Positions 25,924 through 35,458 are shown, numbered from the stretch's first letter. The stretch is 51,936 nt of DNA from Chitinophagales bacterium (GCA_025057275.1 JANWXQ010000078.1:1-51936), one strand, 5' to 3'. Numbers and translations are program-made. The notes: generated by a model not told the origin, from the sequence alone.

Positions 25924-27758
25924 TCGGGTCGCAAATGCCCTTTTGCCCAGTGATGCAAAACCATCAGATTCCACAGTCGCTGATACAGGTGCCGGTGACC
26001 GCTGTAAAAATTGCGTTTCAGCTTTTGTACATATTGGTAATTCACTAATCCCACCTGTTTTATGGCTGTTTCGGAAAGCATTTCTTCCATAAATGCATTC
26101 AGGCTTCCCTGAAGCCAACGGGCCATAGGGACAGAAAATCCCTGTTTGGGGCGGGAGAACAATTTTTCGGGCAGATAACGGCGCAGCAACTTTCGCGGCA
26201 GAATTTTCAATTCGCCGTTCTTCATCTTGAGTGACTGTGGCAAATTTAGGGCAAAGGCAACCAGGCGGTAGTCCAGAAAGGGCGTTCGGCATTCCAGGCC
26301 AACCGACATGGTGGTTCGGTCCACTTTGACCAATAAATCGTCGCGTAAATAAAACTGCAGGTCCCACAAAGCCTGTTGTTCGGCTGAGGTGAGCTTCCGG
26401 GCGCTGACTTCGGGTATGGGCAGGTGATGATCGCAGTAGCGATTTCCCAGCAATCGGGCAGCTTCATATTCGGAAAAAAAATATTGTTCCTGCGAAAACA
26501 CATGCTCGTGCAGGTGACTGGTGGGTTCGAACAGGCGGGCGGCGCGTCGGTAGCGATCGCCCAGCAGGGGCAGCAGCCGCCGAAGGGGCCTGTGCAGCGG
26601 ACGCAGGAGGGGTTGCTGCAGCCGGTGGATCCACCGGTACATGCCGTAACCCATGAAGAGTTCGTCGCCGCCGTCTCCGCTCAGCACCATTTTTACCGAA
26701 CGTCGGGCCATGCGTGCCACCAGCAACATGGGCAGGGCGGAAGAATCTGCAAAGGGTTCATCAAACAATACCAGCGCTTCCGGCAACAGCGACAGGGTTT
26801 GTTTTTCGGTGAGGAATTCATCGTGGTGGTGGGTGCCCAGGTAAGCAGCAATCTGCTGTGCATGATGTGCCTCATTGTGCGAGGCCGTTTCAAAACCTAT
26901 CGTAAAGGTGTTAATGGGTTGAGCAGCCTGCTTCTGCGCCATGGCGGCAATCAGGGAGGAATCAATGCCGCCGCTGAGCAAAATGCCAAAGGGCACATCA
27001 CTGATCAAGCGAAGCTGCACTGCATTCAGCAGCAAACAATCCAACCTGTCCAACAGTTCAGGTTCGCTGCTGTCGGTTGCCGGTTGAATCTGGTCGCCAA
27101 GCTTCCAGTAGGGGGTCCATTGGCTTTGGCCGGCATGCAATTGCAGATAATGTCCTGCAGGAAACTTGCGGACGGACTTCCAGATAGTATATGGCTCCGG
27201 CACATAGCCCAGCCTCAGGTAAAACGACAGGGCCACCGGATCCAGGCTTAAGGTTCTGCGCACCGGATCCGGGCGAAGCAGAGCTTTGATTTCACTGGCA
27301 AAAAAGAAACCTTCCGAAGTCTGACAGTAAAACAAAGGTTTTACACCCATGCGGTCACGGATCAAAAACAGCTTGTCGTTTACCGTGTCGTAGGCGGCAA
27401 TGGCAAACATGCCGTTGAACCGGTGGATGGCATCAATTCCCTCCACAGCCAGACTTTCGGCCAGCACTTCGGTGTCGCTGCTGGTGCGCAGAGGCAGATG
27501 CAGCTCAGCAGCCACTTCTCGGAAGTTGAACAGCTCGCCATTGAAGATCACCACCCATCTGCCATCGGCTGATGTCATGGGCTGATTGGCTTTTTCGGAA
27601 AGGTCAATTATGGAAAGCCTGCGATGGGCCAATCCCAAGCCGTTTTTCTGAAAAAAGCCCTCGGCGTCCGGACCTCTGTGCGCCAATGCCTGAGCCATGG
27701 ACTGCAACCATTCTGTTCTGCTGGGTTCAGCGCCAAAAAATCCGGCTATGCCGCACAT
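25920..27758 (-). CDS. asnB: asparagine synthase (glutamine-hydrolysing)-like amidotransferase
   Basis: The 612-residue enzyme has the N-terminal nucleophile Cys2 (MCGIAGFFG), the glutaminase residues RGPDAEG and NGELFNF, and a synthetase P-loop LSGGIDSS at about 261-268. It carries out glutamine-dependent amidation of an acid via an adenylate. AsnB homologues in polysaccharide clusters may amidate sugar acids instead of aspartate, and the neighbours (glycosyltransferases, FemAB-like acyltransferase, deacetylase) favour that reading. Its ATG follows a TATTTTCG box. The next glycosyltransferase is coupled to its stop codon. Confidence 0.93.
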   Translation of the reverse strand: MCGIAGFFGAEPSRTEWLQSMAQALAHRGPDAEGFFQKNGLGLAHRRLSIIDLSEKANQPMTSADGRWVVIFNGELFNFREVAAELHLPLRTSSDTEVLAESLAVEGIDAIHRFNGMFAIAAYDTVNDKLFLIRDRMGVKPLFYCQTSEGFFFASEIKALLRPDPVRRTLSLDPVALSFYLRLGYVPEPYTIWKSVRKFPAGHYLQLHAGQSQWTPYWKLGDQIQPATDSSEPELLDRLDCLLLNAVQLRLISDVPFGILLSGGIDSSLIAAMAQKQAAQPINTFTIGFETASHNEAHHAQQIAAYLGTHHHDEFLTEKQTLSLLPEALVLFDEPFADSSALPMLLVARMARRSVKMVLSGDGGDELFMGYGMYRWIHRLQQPLLRPLHRPLRRLLPLLGDRYRRAARLFEPTSHLHEHVFSQEQYFFSEYEAARLLGNRYCDHHLPIPEVSARKLTSAEQQALWDLQFYLRDDLLVKVDRTTMSVGLECRTPFLDYRLVAFALNLPQSLKMKNGELKILPRKLLRRYLPEKLFSRPKQGFSVPMARWLQGSLNAFMEEMLSETAIKQVGLVNYQYVQKLKRNFYSGHRHLYQRLWNLMVLHHWAKGHLRPE

Positions 27759-27771
27759 GAGAAATGCAGAG

Positions 27772-27779
27772 CGAAAATA
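27772..27779 (-). promoter_or_regulatory. candidate -7 box before the asnB-like gene
   Basis: On the minus strand this reads TATTTTCG and lies 13 bases before the ATG at 27758. It falls in the 117-base gap that is the only long space in the seven-gene run, so asnB and the two following glycosyltransferases may have their own start. A TTG lies 17 bases further upstream. Confidence 0.35.
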
Positions 27780-27875
27780 CTGGTTTCGTTTGCCGGCAAC
27801 AGTTGGTCATGCCTGGTGGAGCAGGGTTAGCAGCGTTTTGAGAAATGTTGTTTTAGAATGTGCGCCGGAGTCTTT

Positions 27876-28901
27876 TTAGCCTCTGTACAAACGAAACCAC
27901 TTTCGTACGCGCAACGCCGCATCAGTCAGCCGGGATCCTGCAGGCCGTATGTCAAAAATCAACTGGGGAACATAGCGCACCACTTCACCGCCAAAACCTT
28001 CCTTGAACCGATTGATGTTTGCGGTCTGGCTTCCGGGCCTGGCATGCAGATCGTAGCCTCCGAAATCAAATTCACTGAATCCCGCTTCTGCTGCCTGCAT
28101 CATGGCATAATGAAACAATCCGTGCATGACAGGAAAGGCGCGCAGGTCGGGATCGCTGGCGCCCAGAAAATAAAATGCAGAACGTTTCCGGTAGGCAATG
28201 ACTACGGCGCCTGCTAACTGCCGTTGATGCATGATACCCAGTATGGCGCCTCCACCGTATGAATGGAAGTGATCCCGCAGCGCGAAAAGCTGCTGGCGTA
28301 CAAGTTCTTTTTTGACGGCCAGCTTCCGGTGGCGGTACATTTTTTCATACAGAAAGCTGAACTGCTCCAGGTCGCTGTCATCGGATAAAAGTTTTGGCTC
28401 CAGACCCAAACGCCGAGCTTTACGGATATTGCGACGATGGTGCGCGGAACAGGCATGCCACAACGCCTGTTCATCGGTTGTTAACGGGGTTACCCAGGTG
28501 CTCCAGTTGAGTACCAGGTCAGAATGACGGAACGAAACCCGGTGTTGCAGGGCAGTCAGGACCTCATCCCCGATGGCTTCAGTAGGAAACGGAAGCTGAA
28601 CAGCCAGGCGCCAGAACGAAGATTGCCGGTGCAGGTAATCGACCCAGGCTTCCAGCAGGTCGCCTAGCGTTTCGGGCAGGGCGCCTACAGGCGCAAACGC
28701 AGCATGAAGTGTACGAAGTGGCTTTCGTTCGGCCAGCGCAAAGGCATGCAGGCAGCCGTCATCGGTGTAAAAGCCGAAGGTGCTGCGGGGGCGGGCAGCG
28801 GGTAACAGTGGATGCTGATGCAGAAACGCTTCCTGATGTTGACGGTAATGCGTGAACAGCTCTTCAACCGGCGGGTCTTCCACCACCCGTAAACCCTTCA
28901 T
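27876..28901 (-). CDS. FemAB/GNAT-type acyltransferase of the polysaccharide locus
   Basis: The ATG at 28901 overlaps the methyltransferase stop (ATGA) and gives 341 residues. The C-terminal half carries the acyltransferase-6 features HHRRNIRKARRLGLE, VKKELVRQQLFALRDHF, GAVVIAYRKRSAFYFLGAS and EFDFGGYDLHA with a GGEVVRYVPQ end. FemAB relatives transfer amino acids to peptidoglycan peptides or acyl groups to sugars. In capsule/EPS loci they are thought to decorate sugars with acyl or aminoacyl groups. The substrate is not known. A second, divergent relative occurs at 33274-34269. Confidence 0.85.
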   Translation of the reverse strand: MKGLRVVEDPPVEELFTHYRQHQEAFLHQHPLLPAARPRSTFGFYTDDGCLHAFALAERKPLRTLHAAFAPVGALPETLGDLLEAWVDYLHRQSSFWRLAVQLPFPTEAIGDEVLTALQHRVSFRHSDLVLNWSTWVTPLTTDEQALWHACSAHHRRNIRKARRLGLEPKLLSDDSDLEQFSFLYEKMYRHRKLAVKKELVRQQLFALRDHFHSYGGGAILGIMHQRQLAGAVVIAYRKRSAFYFLGASDPDLRAFPVMHGLFHYAMMQAAEAGFSEFDFGGYDLHARPGSQTANINRFKEGFGGEVVRYVPQLIFDIRPAGSRLTDAALRVRKWFRLYRG

Positions 28902-29662
28902 GGCTTTTGCGTTTCCACGAAGATCCACTGATCGGTAGTCGTTGTCCGCTGCGATTCCGGTATCAGGCGGCCGGTTTCCAGGTTGCTGGCCTGAACGGAA
29001 ACAAAGCCCAGTTGCATCAGGTCCTGCCATTGCTGGTGGGGAGCGACGTAGCATACCCGGGTTTGAAAATCATCGGAGCCGTCGTAGATATGAAAATAGT
29101 TTTTATCTATGTATTGTTGCCATGGTCCGTTAATGGTTCGCAGTTTTTTCCTCCGGCGCAATTCCCAGGGAATTTTGAACGGATTGCGGGGCATCTGAAG
29201 GGAATAGAGATGTCGAACGCTGCGTGCGTTGTGAAAGGAAAACAGCAGGGTGCCTTTGGATTTCAGTACGCGAAAGAATTCGCCCAGCACCCGGTTGCGG
29301 TCCTCATACGGAACGCAGTCTATTCCGTTAAAGCTGAACAGCACCACATCAAACGTATGGTCAGGAAAAGCAAGTTGTCGGGCATCCATGACATGAAATT
29401 CCGTTTGATCGGATGCGGGGAAATGATTCCGGCACCAGCGAATCATTTCCTCGGAGTAATCGATACCCACGTAGCGGGCCACAGCAGGGGCAAAATGGAG
29501 GGTGGTGCGGCCTGCGCCAATACCTACGTCCAGCAGGGTGCAGGTGGCCAACCGGTTGCCATTGCGCTCCAGAAAGCGACGCTCTGCGGCAAACAAATGA
29601 CGAAGCCGGCCATAGGCAAAAACCCATTCAGGATTTTCATAAGCGGTGGGCAGACCGGCCAT
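28898..29662 (-). CDS. class I SAM-dependent methyltransferase
   Basis: The 254-residue reading from ATG 29662 (an ATG at 29695 would overlap the deacetylase further) has motif I LLDVGIGAGRTTLHFA, the acidic loop YVGIDYSEEMI, and FDVVLFSFNGIDCVPYEDR, all typical of the methyltransferase-11/25 fold. It starts inside the 3' end of the deacetylase gene (26-base overlap) and its stop is coupled to the FemAB-like gene. It probably methylates a sugar or lipid intermediate of this locus; the target is inference from context. Confidence 0.9.
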   Translation of the reverse strand: MAGLPTAYENPEWVFAYGRLRHLFAAERRFLERNGNRLATCTLLDVGIGAGRTTLHFAPAVARYVGIDYSEEMIRWCRNHFPASDQTEFHVMDARQLAFPDHTFDVVLFSFNGIDCVPYEDRNRVLGEFFRVLKSKGTLLFSFHNARSVRHLYSLQMPRNPFKIPWELRRRKKLRTINGPWQQYIDKNYFHIYDGSDDFQTRVCYVAPHQQWQDLMQLGFVSVQASNLETGRLIPESQRTTTTDQWIFVETQKP

Positions 29663-30635
29663 AAGAGCGAACGAATGAATGAAATCCCTCCACATACAAA
29701 TATGCCTCAAAAGCACCGGAAGACGGCACAAGCAACCGGGGAAAGATCCATGGGTACGGCGCCTGCACAGGTTGCCCACCGACAAAGCGCTCTTCGGTGG
29801 TGAATAAATACGAGTAGCCCGCAGCGCCGCACAATTCAATAGCCGAGGGAATAAACTCTCCGTTGACAAACGAAAACGAGGTTACCGGCCTGCCGGTTAC
29901 TTGTTCCAATTGTTGTTTGGATTCCAGGATTTCCCGATGCATCTGGTCGGCCGGCAGATCCTCATGCAATACGAGATGATAAAAGCCATGGGCGCCGATC
30001 TGCACGCCGGAGGCGCAACAGTCCAGCAGATCATCGCGCTGCATCATGCGGGGCAGATACAAATCACCGGTGCATTGGTTCATGAGCCGATGGATGATCT
30101 GCTCAATTACCGAATGCGGAAATCGCTTCAGCCGGTGAAAGAGGTACAGGCTTTCGCGCTGGGCATTGGATAAGGCGATACGTCCGGAATATTTGATCTC
30201 TTCAATTTCCAGCGTTTTTTTTGATTTCAGAAAATCATCTACAATCAGATTCAGCAGGTAGGTCCAGTTGGGCCTGCCGCTCAATACAGAATCCGCCGTC
30301 ACATGGTGTATGGCAGGTAAACGATAGCGGTGCAGCAAGGGAAGAACATATTCAATGAAATCATAATACCCATCATCAAAGGTCAGAACCATCTTTGGGC
30401 CGCTTCCTTCGTAGAGTTCGGATCCGATGGAACACACCCGATAGTGCCTGCGGATGTAGTCCAGTAGGTTCCGGAATACGGAAACATGCATGGAGGGCCA
30501 TACGTGATGGGTTTCTTCATTGATCCGATGCAGGCACAGAACGGTAATGCTATTGCCCCGCCATTTTCGCAATAAAGCGGTTGTTCCCAGGCGGCACAGT
30601 ATCCAGGCCGCAGCCGAGCGCAAACTGTGAGGCAT
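29637..30635 (-). CDS. polysaccharide deacetylase family protein
   Basis: The ATG at 30635 overlaps the glycosyltransferase stop by one base (TGATG). The 332-residue protein has the NodB-type motif TFDDGYYD (85-92), giving the catalytic base Asp and metal-binding Asp. GAHGFYHLVLHEDL supplies a His pair, and a later RLLVPS region follows. These enzymes remove N- or O-acetyl groups from glycans. No signal peptide is clear, so it could act on cytoplasmic intermediates, or it may be anchored by the N-terminal hydrophobic helix. It belongs to the coupled minus-strand operon. Confidence 0.9.
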   Translation of the reverse strand: MPHSLRSAAAWILCRLGTTALLRKWRGNSITVLCLHRINEETHHVWPSMHVSVFRNLLDYIRRHYRVCSIGSELYEGSGPKMVLTFDDGYYDFIEYVLPLLHRYRLPAIHHVTADSVLSGRPNWTYLLNLIVDDFLKSKKTLEIEEIKYSGRIALSNAQRESLYLFHRLKRFPHSVIEQIIHRLMNQCTGDLYLPRMMQRDDLLDCCASGVQIGAHGFYHLVLHEDLPADQMHREILESKQQLEQVTGRPVTSFSFVNGEFIPSAIELCGAAGYSYLFTTEERFVGGQPVQAPYPWIFPRLLVPSSGAFEAYLYVEGFHSFVRSYGRSAHRL

Positions 30636-31954
30636 CAGGCCAGCACGGAGTTTAGAATGGCTCCCATTTTCTTGGCCTGCTGCTCCCTGCTGAACTGTGC
30701 AATGAAGGCCTCGTTGGCGGCAGAAGCTATAGACAAGCCCTGATTCAGGCAATTCATGCATTGCTGCAAAAAAGCTGCTGCCTGCTGTGGGGTTTGCGCT
30801 TTGGTGGCCAGGCCGGAAGGCAACAACAGGGCTTCCAGTTCGTCGTTGTCGGAAGGACACAGCAGAATGGGCTTTTTATACGACAGGTACACAAAGGCTT
30901 TACTCGAAATGGCGCCCTTGAATCCGGCATTGGCTACGGCCAGCAACACATGGGAACCGGCCAGGTAGCGACGGGCTTCCTCATCGCTGAGCCAGGGCGT
31001 GATCAGCAGCCGGACGGGCATGGAGCCGAACAGGCCTTCCAGTCGGGCTACCTGTTTGGGATCGTAACCCGTGCCGATAAACTGCAGGGCAATCCGTGCA
31101 TCGCGTTGTTGATGCAGAAACAGAGAGAGTCCTTGAGCAAACACGCTGATGTCCTGTGTAAAATACAGGTTGCCTGAATAGGTAATTCGCAATTCGCCAT
31201 CAAAGGGCACAGGCTCGCTTGCAGCGGAAAGGTCTTCGTATCCGTTGTAAACGACCTTGCCGGGTCTGAGAATGAAATTCGATATTTTCCAGACGTAATA
31301 CCGCGAAACGGAAGTAAATAAGACGGCACTGCTTAACCAGCGACGTTCCGATCGTTTTTCAAAAAATTTCAAAATGCGCTCTGGCAGCGAAAGAGCACCG
31401 CGCAAAAAACTTTGTTCACTGTAATTCGTTTTCCAGGATGTGGTGTTCCAGTCGTCGCGGTAATCAGCAACCCAGGGAATTTTGAATTTCCTGCTCAGCC
31501 TGTGGCACATGCCGAACAGGGAAAACGGCATGGCCGAAGCAACAATCAGCCGAATGGAAGGATCGCTGCGCAACACCTTCTGCGCCTGTTGATAGAGGTT
31601 GTAATACGGAAGAAAACGCAACGTAAAATTTTGCATAAAATGTTCCAGAAAAGTGAGCGAGCGGCGCAGTAAAACCAGGCGGTCCGGTCCGTACCGGGTG
31701 AGCAAACGGTCGCGAAGGCTGCCCCGATAGGGCATGTAGTACACTTCGTATTGGTCGTATTTCCTGTGAATAATCTGACGGGTGTCGGGCTGAAGCAATT
31801 CATAGGCGTTGGAAAAAGATACATTCCAGCTTCGGGTGATGATAATGGGATAAATGCCGGAATCATACAGATACATCGCCCAGGAGTGCAAACGACGGGA
31901 AGCAGCCAGATTGGCCGGCGGAAAGAAATAACAAAGAATAAGCACCTTTGTCAT
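30635..31954 (-). CDS. glycosyltransferase, GT4-like
   Basis: The ATG at 31954 gives about 439 residues starting TKVLILCYFFPPANLAASRR, a typical first strand and glycine-poor loop of GT-B glycosyltransferases. The frame could begin 19 codons upstream but that part is unlike the family. Later features are PWVADYRDDWNTTSW, VVYNGYEDL, and a C-terminal segment GFKGAISSKAFVYLSYKKP, which resembles the donor-binding loop. It is the first gene of the coupled run and divergent from the next glycosyltransferase, only 59 bases away. Confidence 0.9.
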   Translation of the reverse strand: MTKVLILCYFFPPANLAASRRLHSWAMYLYDSGIYPIIITRSWNVSFSNAYELLQPDTRQIIHRKYDQYEVYYMPYRGSLRDRLLTRYGPDRLVLLRRSLTFLEHFMQNFTLRFLPYYNLYQQAQKVLRSDPSIRLIVASAMPFSLFGMCHRLSRKFKIPWVADYRDDWNTTSWKTNYSEQSFLRGALSLPERILKFFEKRSERRWLSSAVLFTSVSRYYVWKISNFILRPGKVVYNGYEDLSAASEPVPFDGELRITYSGNLYFTQDISVFAQGLSLFLHQQRDARIALQFIGTGYDPKQVARLEGLFGSMPVRLLITPWLSDEEARRYLAGSHVLLAVANAGFKGAISSKAFVYLSYKKPILLCPSDNDELEALLLPSGLATKAQTPQQAAAFLQQCMNCLNQGLSIASAANEAFIAQFSREQQAKKMGAILNSVLA

Positions 31955-32013
31955 AAACGGCTGAGCCGGAGGGTGAACAGTGGACGGTCGGGCATTGGAA
32001 TCCACAATCAACG

Positions 32014-33288
32014 ATGAAGGCAGCAGGCAATCTGATAGTACTTACTCAGTCATTTCCCTACGACAGCGGAGAGGAGCATTTTGAAGAAGAGCTTCCGTAC
32101 TTATGCGCTCACTTTGAGCGCGTTACCGTCATAGCTCGGGGCAAAGTTAGCGAACGTACCCGAACGCTGCCTGACAACTGCACGACGCTGGCACTGCCCT
32201 ACCGATGCCAATGGTCCATCTGGTTTTCGCTGCTGCACCCCCGCAATCTGCGGTTGCTGCTGACGGAATGGAAGCGAATTCTGCTGAGTCGCCGTTTTAT
32301 TCTTTCCCGAATGCGAATTGCCGCGGGTTCGTTGGTGCGGGCTCTAGAGTTAAAACGCCGACTGAACGCAAGGTTTGTTTCGCCTGATTCGAAACCTCCG
32401 GTTGTTATTTATTCTTATTGGTTTGATCTATCGGCGCTAACGCTTGCGCTCATGCGCAGTTCGGGTTTGCCCTGCCCCACGGTGGCGCGTGCTCATGCGC
32501 ACGACATTTATGTGGAGCGAAATGCATTTTCGTACCTGCCTTTTCAACCGTTTAAGTTTGCCACACTGGATGCCGTTTTTTTTATTTCAGATTTCGGTAA
32601 ACGTTATGCGATCAAGACGTATGCGCTCCGGGATGATTTCCGGTTTGCCGTTTGCCGGCTGGGCTGCAGGGCCATTGCCGGCGCGGCGGCTACACCGCTA
32701 ACCTCACGACCGCTGCGCCTGATCAGCATAGGAAAAAATGCGCAGATCAAAAGAAACGTGCTTGCCTTACAGGCTCTGGAACGGGTGCAGGGAAGTGCAC
32801 TGGAATATTGGGTTCTGGGGGACGTGCCAGAAGCCGACACGGATTTAAAGGAAGCTGCGGAGCGCCTCAGGCAAAAACGTCCGCACATAAATCTTCGGTT
32901 TTTGGGTTGGTTATCGCGGACGGAGTACATCCGCTTGTTGGAAAGGGAGCCCTTTGACCTCATGTTGCACCTGAGCGCTACGGAAGGACTGCCGGTAAGC
33001 ATGATGGAAGTGCAGGCAGCGGGCATACCGGTTATTGCCGCAAACGTGGGCGGCATCAGCGAGCTGGTGGAAGACGGCTGGAACGGTTTTCTGCTCTCTC
33101 CCAATCCTACTGCTCAGGAAGTAGCCGATTGCATTATGAAGTTTTTAAATTTGAATGAAACAGAACGGGAACAGCTGCGTCAACATGCGCGGCAAAAATG
33201 GCAGCACCGGTTTCATGCAGCAAACAATTTTGAATCGTTTGCCCGCAGGTTGGCAGCTTTAGCCGCAAGCCGTTCAGAAATCCCATAG
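32014..33288 (+). CDS. glycosyltransferase family 4 protein
   Basis: The 424-residue protein begins NLIVLTQSFPYDSGEEHFEEE. It has RAHAHDIYVERN in the first domain and, in the second, FDLMLHLSATEGLPVSMMEVQAAGIPVIAANVGGISELVEDGWNGFLL, the classic EX7E donor-site region with the downstream GISE loop (shown here only in part by its key residues E-G-L-P and E-V-Q-A-A-G). The product should add a hexose-type sugar in the same pathway as its neighbours. Its 3' end overlaps the convergent acyltransferase gene by 15 bases. Confidence 0.94.
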   Translation: MKAAGNLIVLTQSFPYDSGEEHFEEELPYLCAHFERVTVIARGKVSERTRTLPDNCTTLALPYRCQWSIWFSLLHPRNLRLLLTEWKRILLSRRFILSRMRIAAGSLVRALELKRRLNARFVSPDSKPPVVIYSYWFDLSALTLALMRSSGLPCPTVARAHAHDIYVERNAFSYLPFQPFKFATLDAVFFISDFGKRYAIKTYALRDDFRFAVCRLGCRAIAGAAATPLTSRPLRLISIGKNAQIKRNVLALQALERVQGSALEYWVLGDVPEADTDLKEAAERLRQKRPHINLRFLGWLSRTEYIRLLEREPFDLMLHLSATEGLPVSMMEVQAAGIPVIAANVGGISELVEDGWNGFLLSPNPTAQEVADCIMKFLNLNETEREQLRQHARQKWQHRFHAANNFESFARRLAALAASRSEIP

Positions 33289-34269
33289 TTTGCCTTTAAG
33301 CACGTATTTGAGCGCCTCTTTGGATCGCAACAGCCAATGGCTGGTTTTTCGCAAACTGAAGTAGGGAACACACCGGGCACCAAACGAACGAAAATAGCTC
33401 CCCACCCCCTCCAACATGGAGCCTTCAAAATCAAAAACTTTTGTTCGGCCGCACAGGTGTTTAAACACTTCCCAAAACAGCAAAGACATGGCTCCGCTGT
33501 TTCCTGAACCGGGGCTGCGTCCGCCTATGACATAATAGGCTTTTTCCTTGTCCCAGACGATAAAAACAGCAGCATGTATTTTCCCGTCATCCGTCACAGC
33601 ATGCCAGATGGCGCCGGCATGGTGTGTCTGGCAGGCGGCAAACAGTTGACGCAGGTAACTGGCGGAAAAATTCAGGAAGGCCTTTTTGCGACGCAGCGTT
33701 TCCGATACCAGGCCGAACAGGGCATCGGTGTCGTTGGCCAGGCTCACAACATACCTTTTTTCAGCCCGGGCAATTTCCCGATGGATTTTTTCGCTGAAGC
33801 CTTTATGTAAATCGTTGGCTTCGGCAGGCAGCTTCAGCAGATGGGTGTAGCGAACGCTTTGGTGGTATTTTTTCCAGTGAAACGGCAACCAGTTCTGGTA
33901 TTGCGGTTGCCAGCGTGATTCAAAATGAATGCAGGCAGGCAGGTTGTCCTCCAGACGAATCAACAGTTCGGTTTCCCTATGTAGGTTGTGTTCGGCATCA
34001 GGGGCAGCAGCCAGTATGGCCGGCCCCAGATAAGCGGTAAGCGGCGGCATCAGCAGGTGTAGGCCTAAGAGCGAATGACGGAAGGCGTAAACATAATATG
34101 CTTCCATGCCGCTGTCGCCGCTCAGGGTTACAGCATCCCAGTTGCTGCCGCAACAAGCCTGCAACCACCAGGGCTGATGAAAAACAGGAGTGCCGGCAGG
34201 AAGGTGATTGGCATAGAACTGCTGCCGTTCGGTCCTATTCACAATCACAATATTAACGGCACAGACCAT
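33274..34269 (-). CDS. FemAB/GNAT-like acyltransferase, second copy
   Basis: The start at 34269 gives 331 residues (a more upstream ATG would overlap the divergent glycosyltransferase). The opening NIVIVNRTERQQFYANH and TPVFHQPWWLQACCG, and then GFSEKIHREIARAEKRYVVSL, RRKKAFLNFSASYLRQLF and VFDFEGSMLEGVGSYFRSFGA, fit the acyltransferase-6/GNAT fold found in capsule loci. Key residues of a specific substrate group cannot be assigned. It differs clearly from the copy at 27876-28901, so it is not a recent duplicate. Confidence 0.8.
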   Translation of the reverse strand: MVCAVNIVIVNRTERQQFYANHLPAGTPVFHQPWWLQACCGSNWDAVTLSGDSGMEAYYVYAFRHSLLGLHLLMPPLTAYLGPAILAAAPDAEHNLHRETELLIRLEDNLPACIHFESRWQPQYQNWLPFHWKKYHQSVRYTHLLKLPAEANDLHKGFSEKIHREIARAEKRYVVSLANDTDALFGLVSETLRRKKAFLNFSASYLRQLFAACQTHHAGAIWHAVTDDGKIHAAVFIVWDKEKAYYVIGGRSPGSGNSGAMSLLFWEVFKHLCGRTKVFDFEGSMLEGVGSYFRSFGARCVPYFSLRKTSHWLLRSKEALKYVLKGKLWDF

Positions 34270-34315
34270 TCCATGTTTCCTTGATGACCATGGTACTTTT
34301 GTCGGCTGAAGGTGC

Positions 34316-35458
34316 ATGCGCGTTGTCCATTTAATTCCTCAGTTCAGCGGAGGTGGTGCGGAAATGCTATTAAGCCAGCTGGCGCTATGGCAGCGCCGGG
34401 CGGGTCATGAGGTGTTTGTGGTGACCATGGCCGATCCCGAACCCACCTATTTGCTGAATCCTTATCGGTACGCTTTGGAACAAGAGGTGCCTGTTATTAC
34501 CACGCCGGGACGGTGGCGGCTCAATCCGTTTCGGGCTCATGAAGCCGATGCCTGGCGTCGGTTGCTGCTGGAGCTGAATCCTGAGATTGTTCACAGTCAC
34601 CTGTACGAAGCCGACGGGTTAGCGCTTTCCTATATCAGACAGGGCACGGTTTATTGTTGCCATGTGCACGGTCCGGTGCCGCCACCGAATTCCATGAAAG
34701 AAAAACTTATTCGTCCACTGGAGCTGATGATGATGCGGCGCCGCTATGCGCATGAGCAGGTATGGTTTGTGGCCATTTCCCAAAGCATGATGCGCTATGC
34801 TCAAAAACTGGTGCCTGGCAAGGACAGTCGGCGCATTCGGGTGGTGTATAATGGCATTGACCTGAGCCGGTTTACCTTTTCGCGGCGCAGGCGTCCACGA
34901 GTTCCCTTGAGGCTTGTTACGGTAGGCAGCCTGATTCCCCGAAAGCAACATGCTTTTCTGGTGGAGGTTGTGAATCGGCTGCGCTGCAGGGGCACGGCCA
35001 GCACCTTGCAAATTCTGGGATCGGGAACGCTGGAAGGCGCGCTTCGGCAGCAAATCAGAAAGCTTGGTTTGGACGATGTCGTAACGCTTGCCGGCCAGGT
35101 AAGTCACGTGGAAGAGTTCCTGCAACAAGCCGACGTTTACGTCCATGCAGCGCAACCCGAACCGCTGGGTTTAGCGGTACTGGAAGCCATGGCCTGTGGG
35201 TTGCCGGCTGTAGTATTGGACGGCGGCGGAGTGTCTGAATTGATGGAAGACGGCAGGAACGGTGCATTGGTCCAACAACGCCATGTCGATCGATTTGTTG
35301 AAGCCATTCTCTGGCTCACTGCCGATGAAAAACGATTTTCAGCCTGTTCGCAGGCAGCCAGAGCAACAGCCGAGCGGCATAGCCTGGATGATTACATCAG
35401 GCAGGTTCAGGAAGTGTATGAAGAAGCCTTGCGGGACGTGCGCGATCGCTCAGCCTAA
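34316..35458 (+). CDS. glycosyltransferase family 4 protein
   Basis: The 380-residue protein has the GT4 opening RVVHLIPQFSGGGAEMLLSQ, the glycine-rich acceptor-side loop. The middle carries RVVYNGIDLSRF and VGSLIPRKQH, and the donor site is PEPLGLAVLEAMACGLPAV followed by GGVSELMEDGRNG. It is one of the clearest family 4 enzymes in the region. It overlaps the following convergent glycosyltransferase gene by 9 bases and is divergent from the FemAB-like gene. Confidence 0.95.
   Translation: MRVVHLIPQFSGGGAEMLLSQLALWQRRAGHEVFVVTMADPEPTYLLNPYRYALEQEVPVITTPGRWRLNPFRAHEADAWRRLLLELNPEIVHSHLYEADGLALSYIRQGTVYCCHVHGPVPPPNSMKEKLIRPLELMMMRRRYAHEQVWFVAISQSMMRYAQKLVPGKDSRRIRVVYNGIDLSRFTFSRRRRPRVPLRLVTVGSLIPRKQHAFLVEVVNRLRCRGTASTLQILGSGTLEGALRQQIRKLGLDDVVTLAGQVSHVEEFLQQADVYVHAAQPEPLGLAVLEAMACGLPAVVLDGGGVSELMEDGRNGALVQQRHVDRFVEAILWLTADEKRFSACSQAARATAERHSLDDYIRQVQEVYEEALRDVRDRSA

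Noticed and set aside
24703-26367. Longer version of the glycosyltransferase with 148 extra N-terminal residues
   Set aside because: The extra part overlaps the 3' end of the asnB-like gene on the same strand, has no fold-like pattern, and the ATG at 25923 forms an ATGA coupling and starts at the family's usual first strand.
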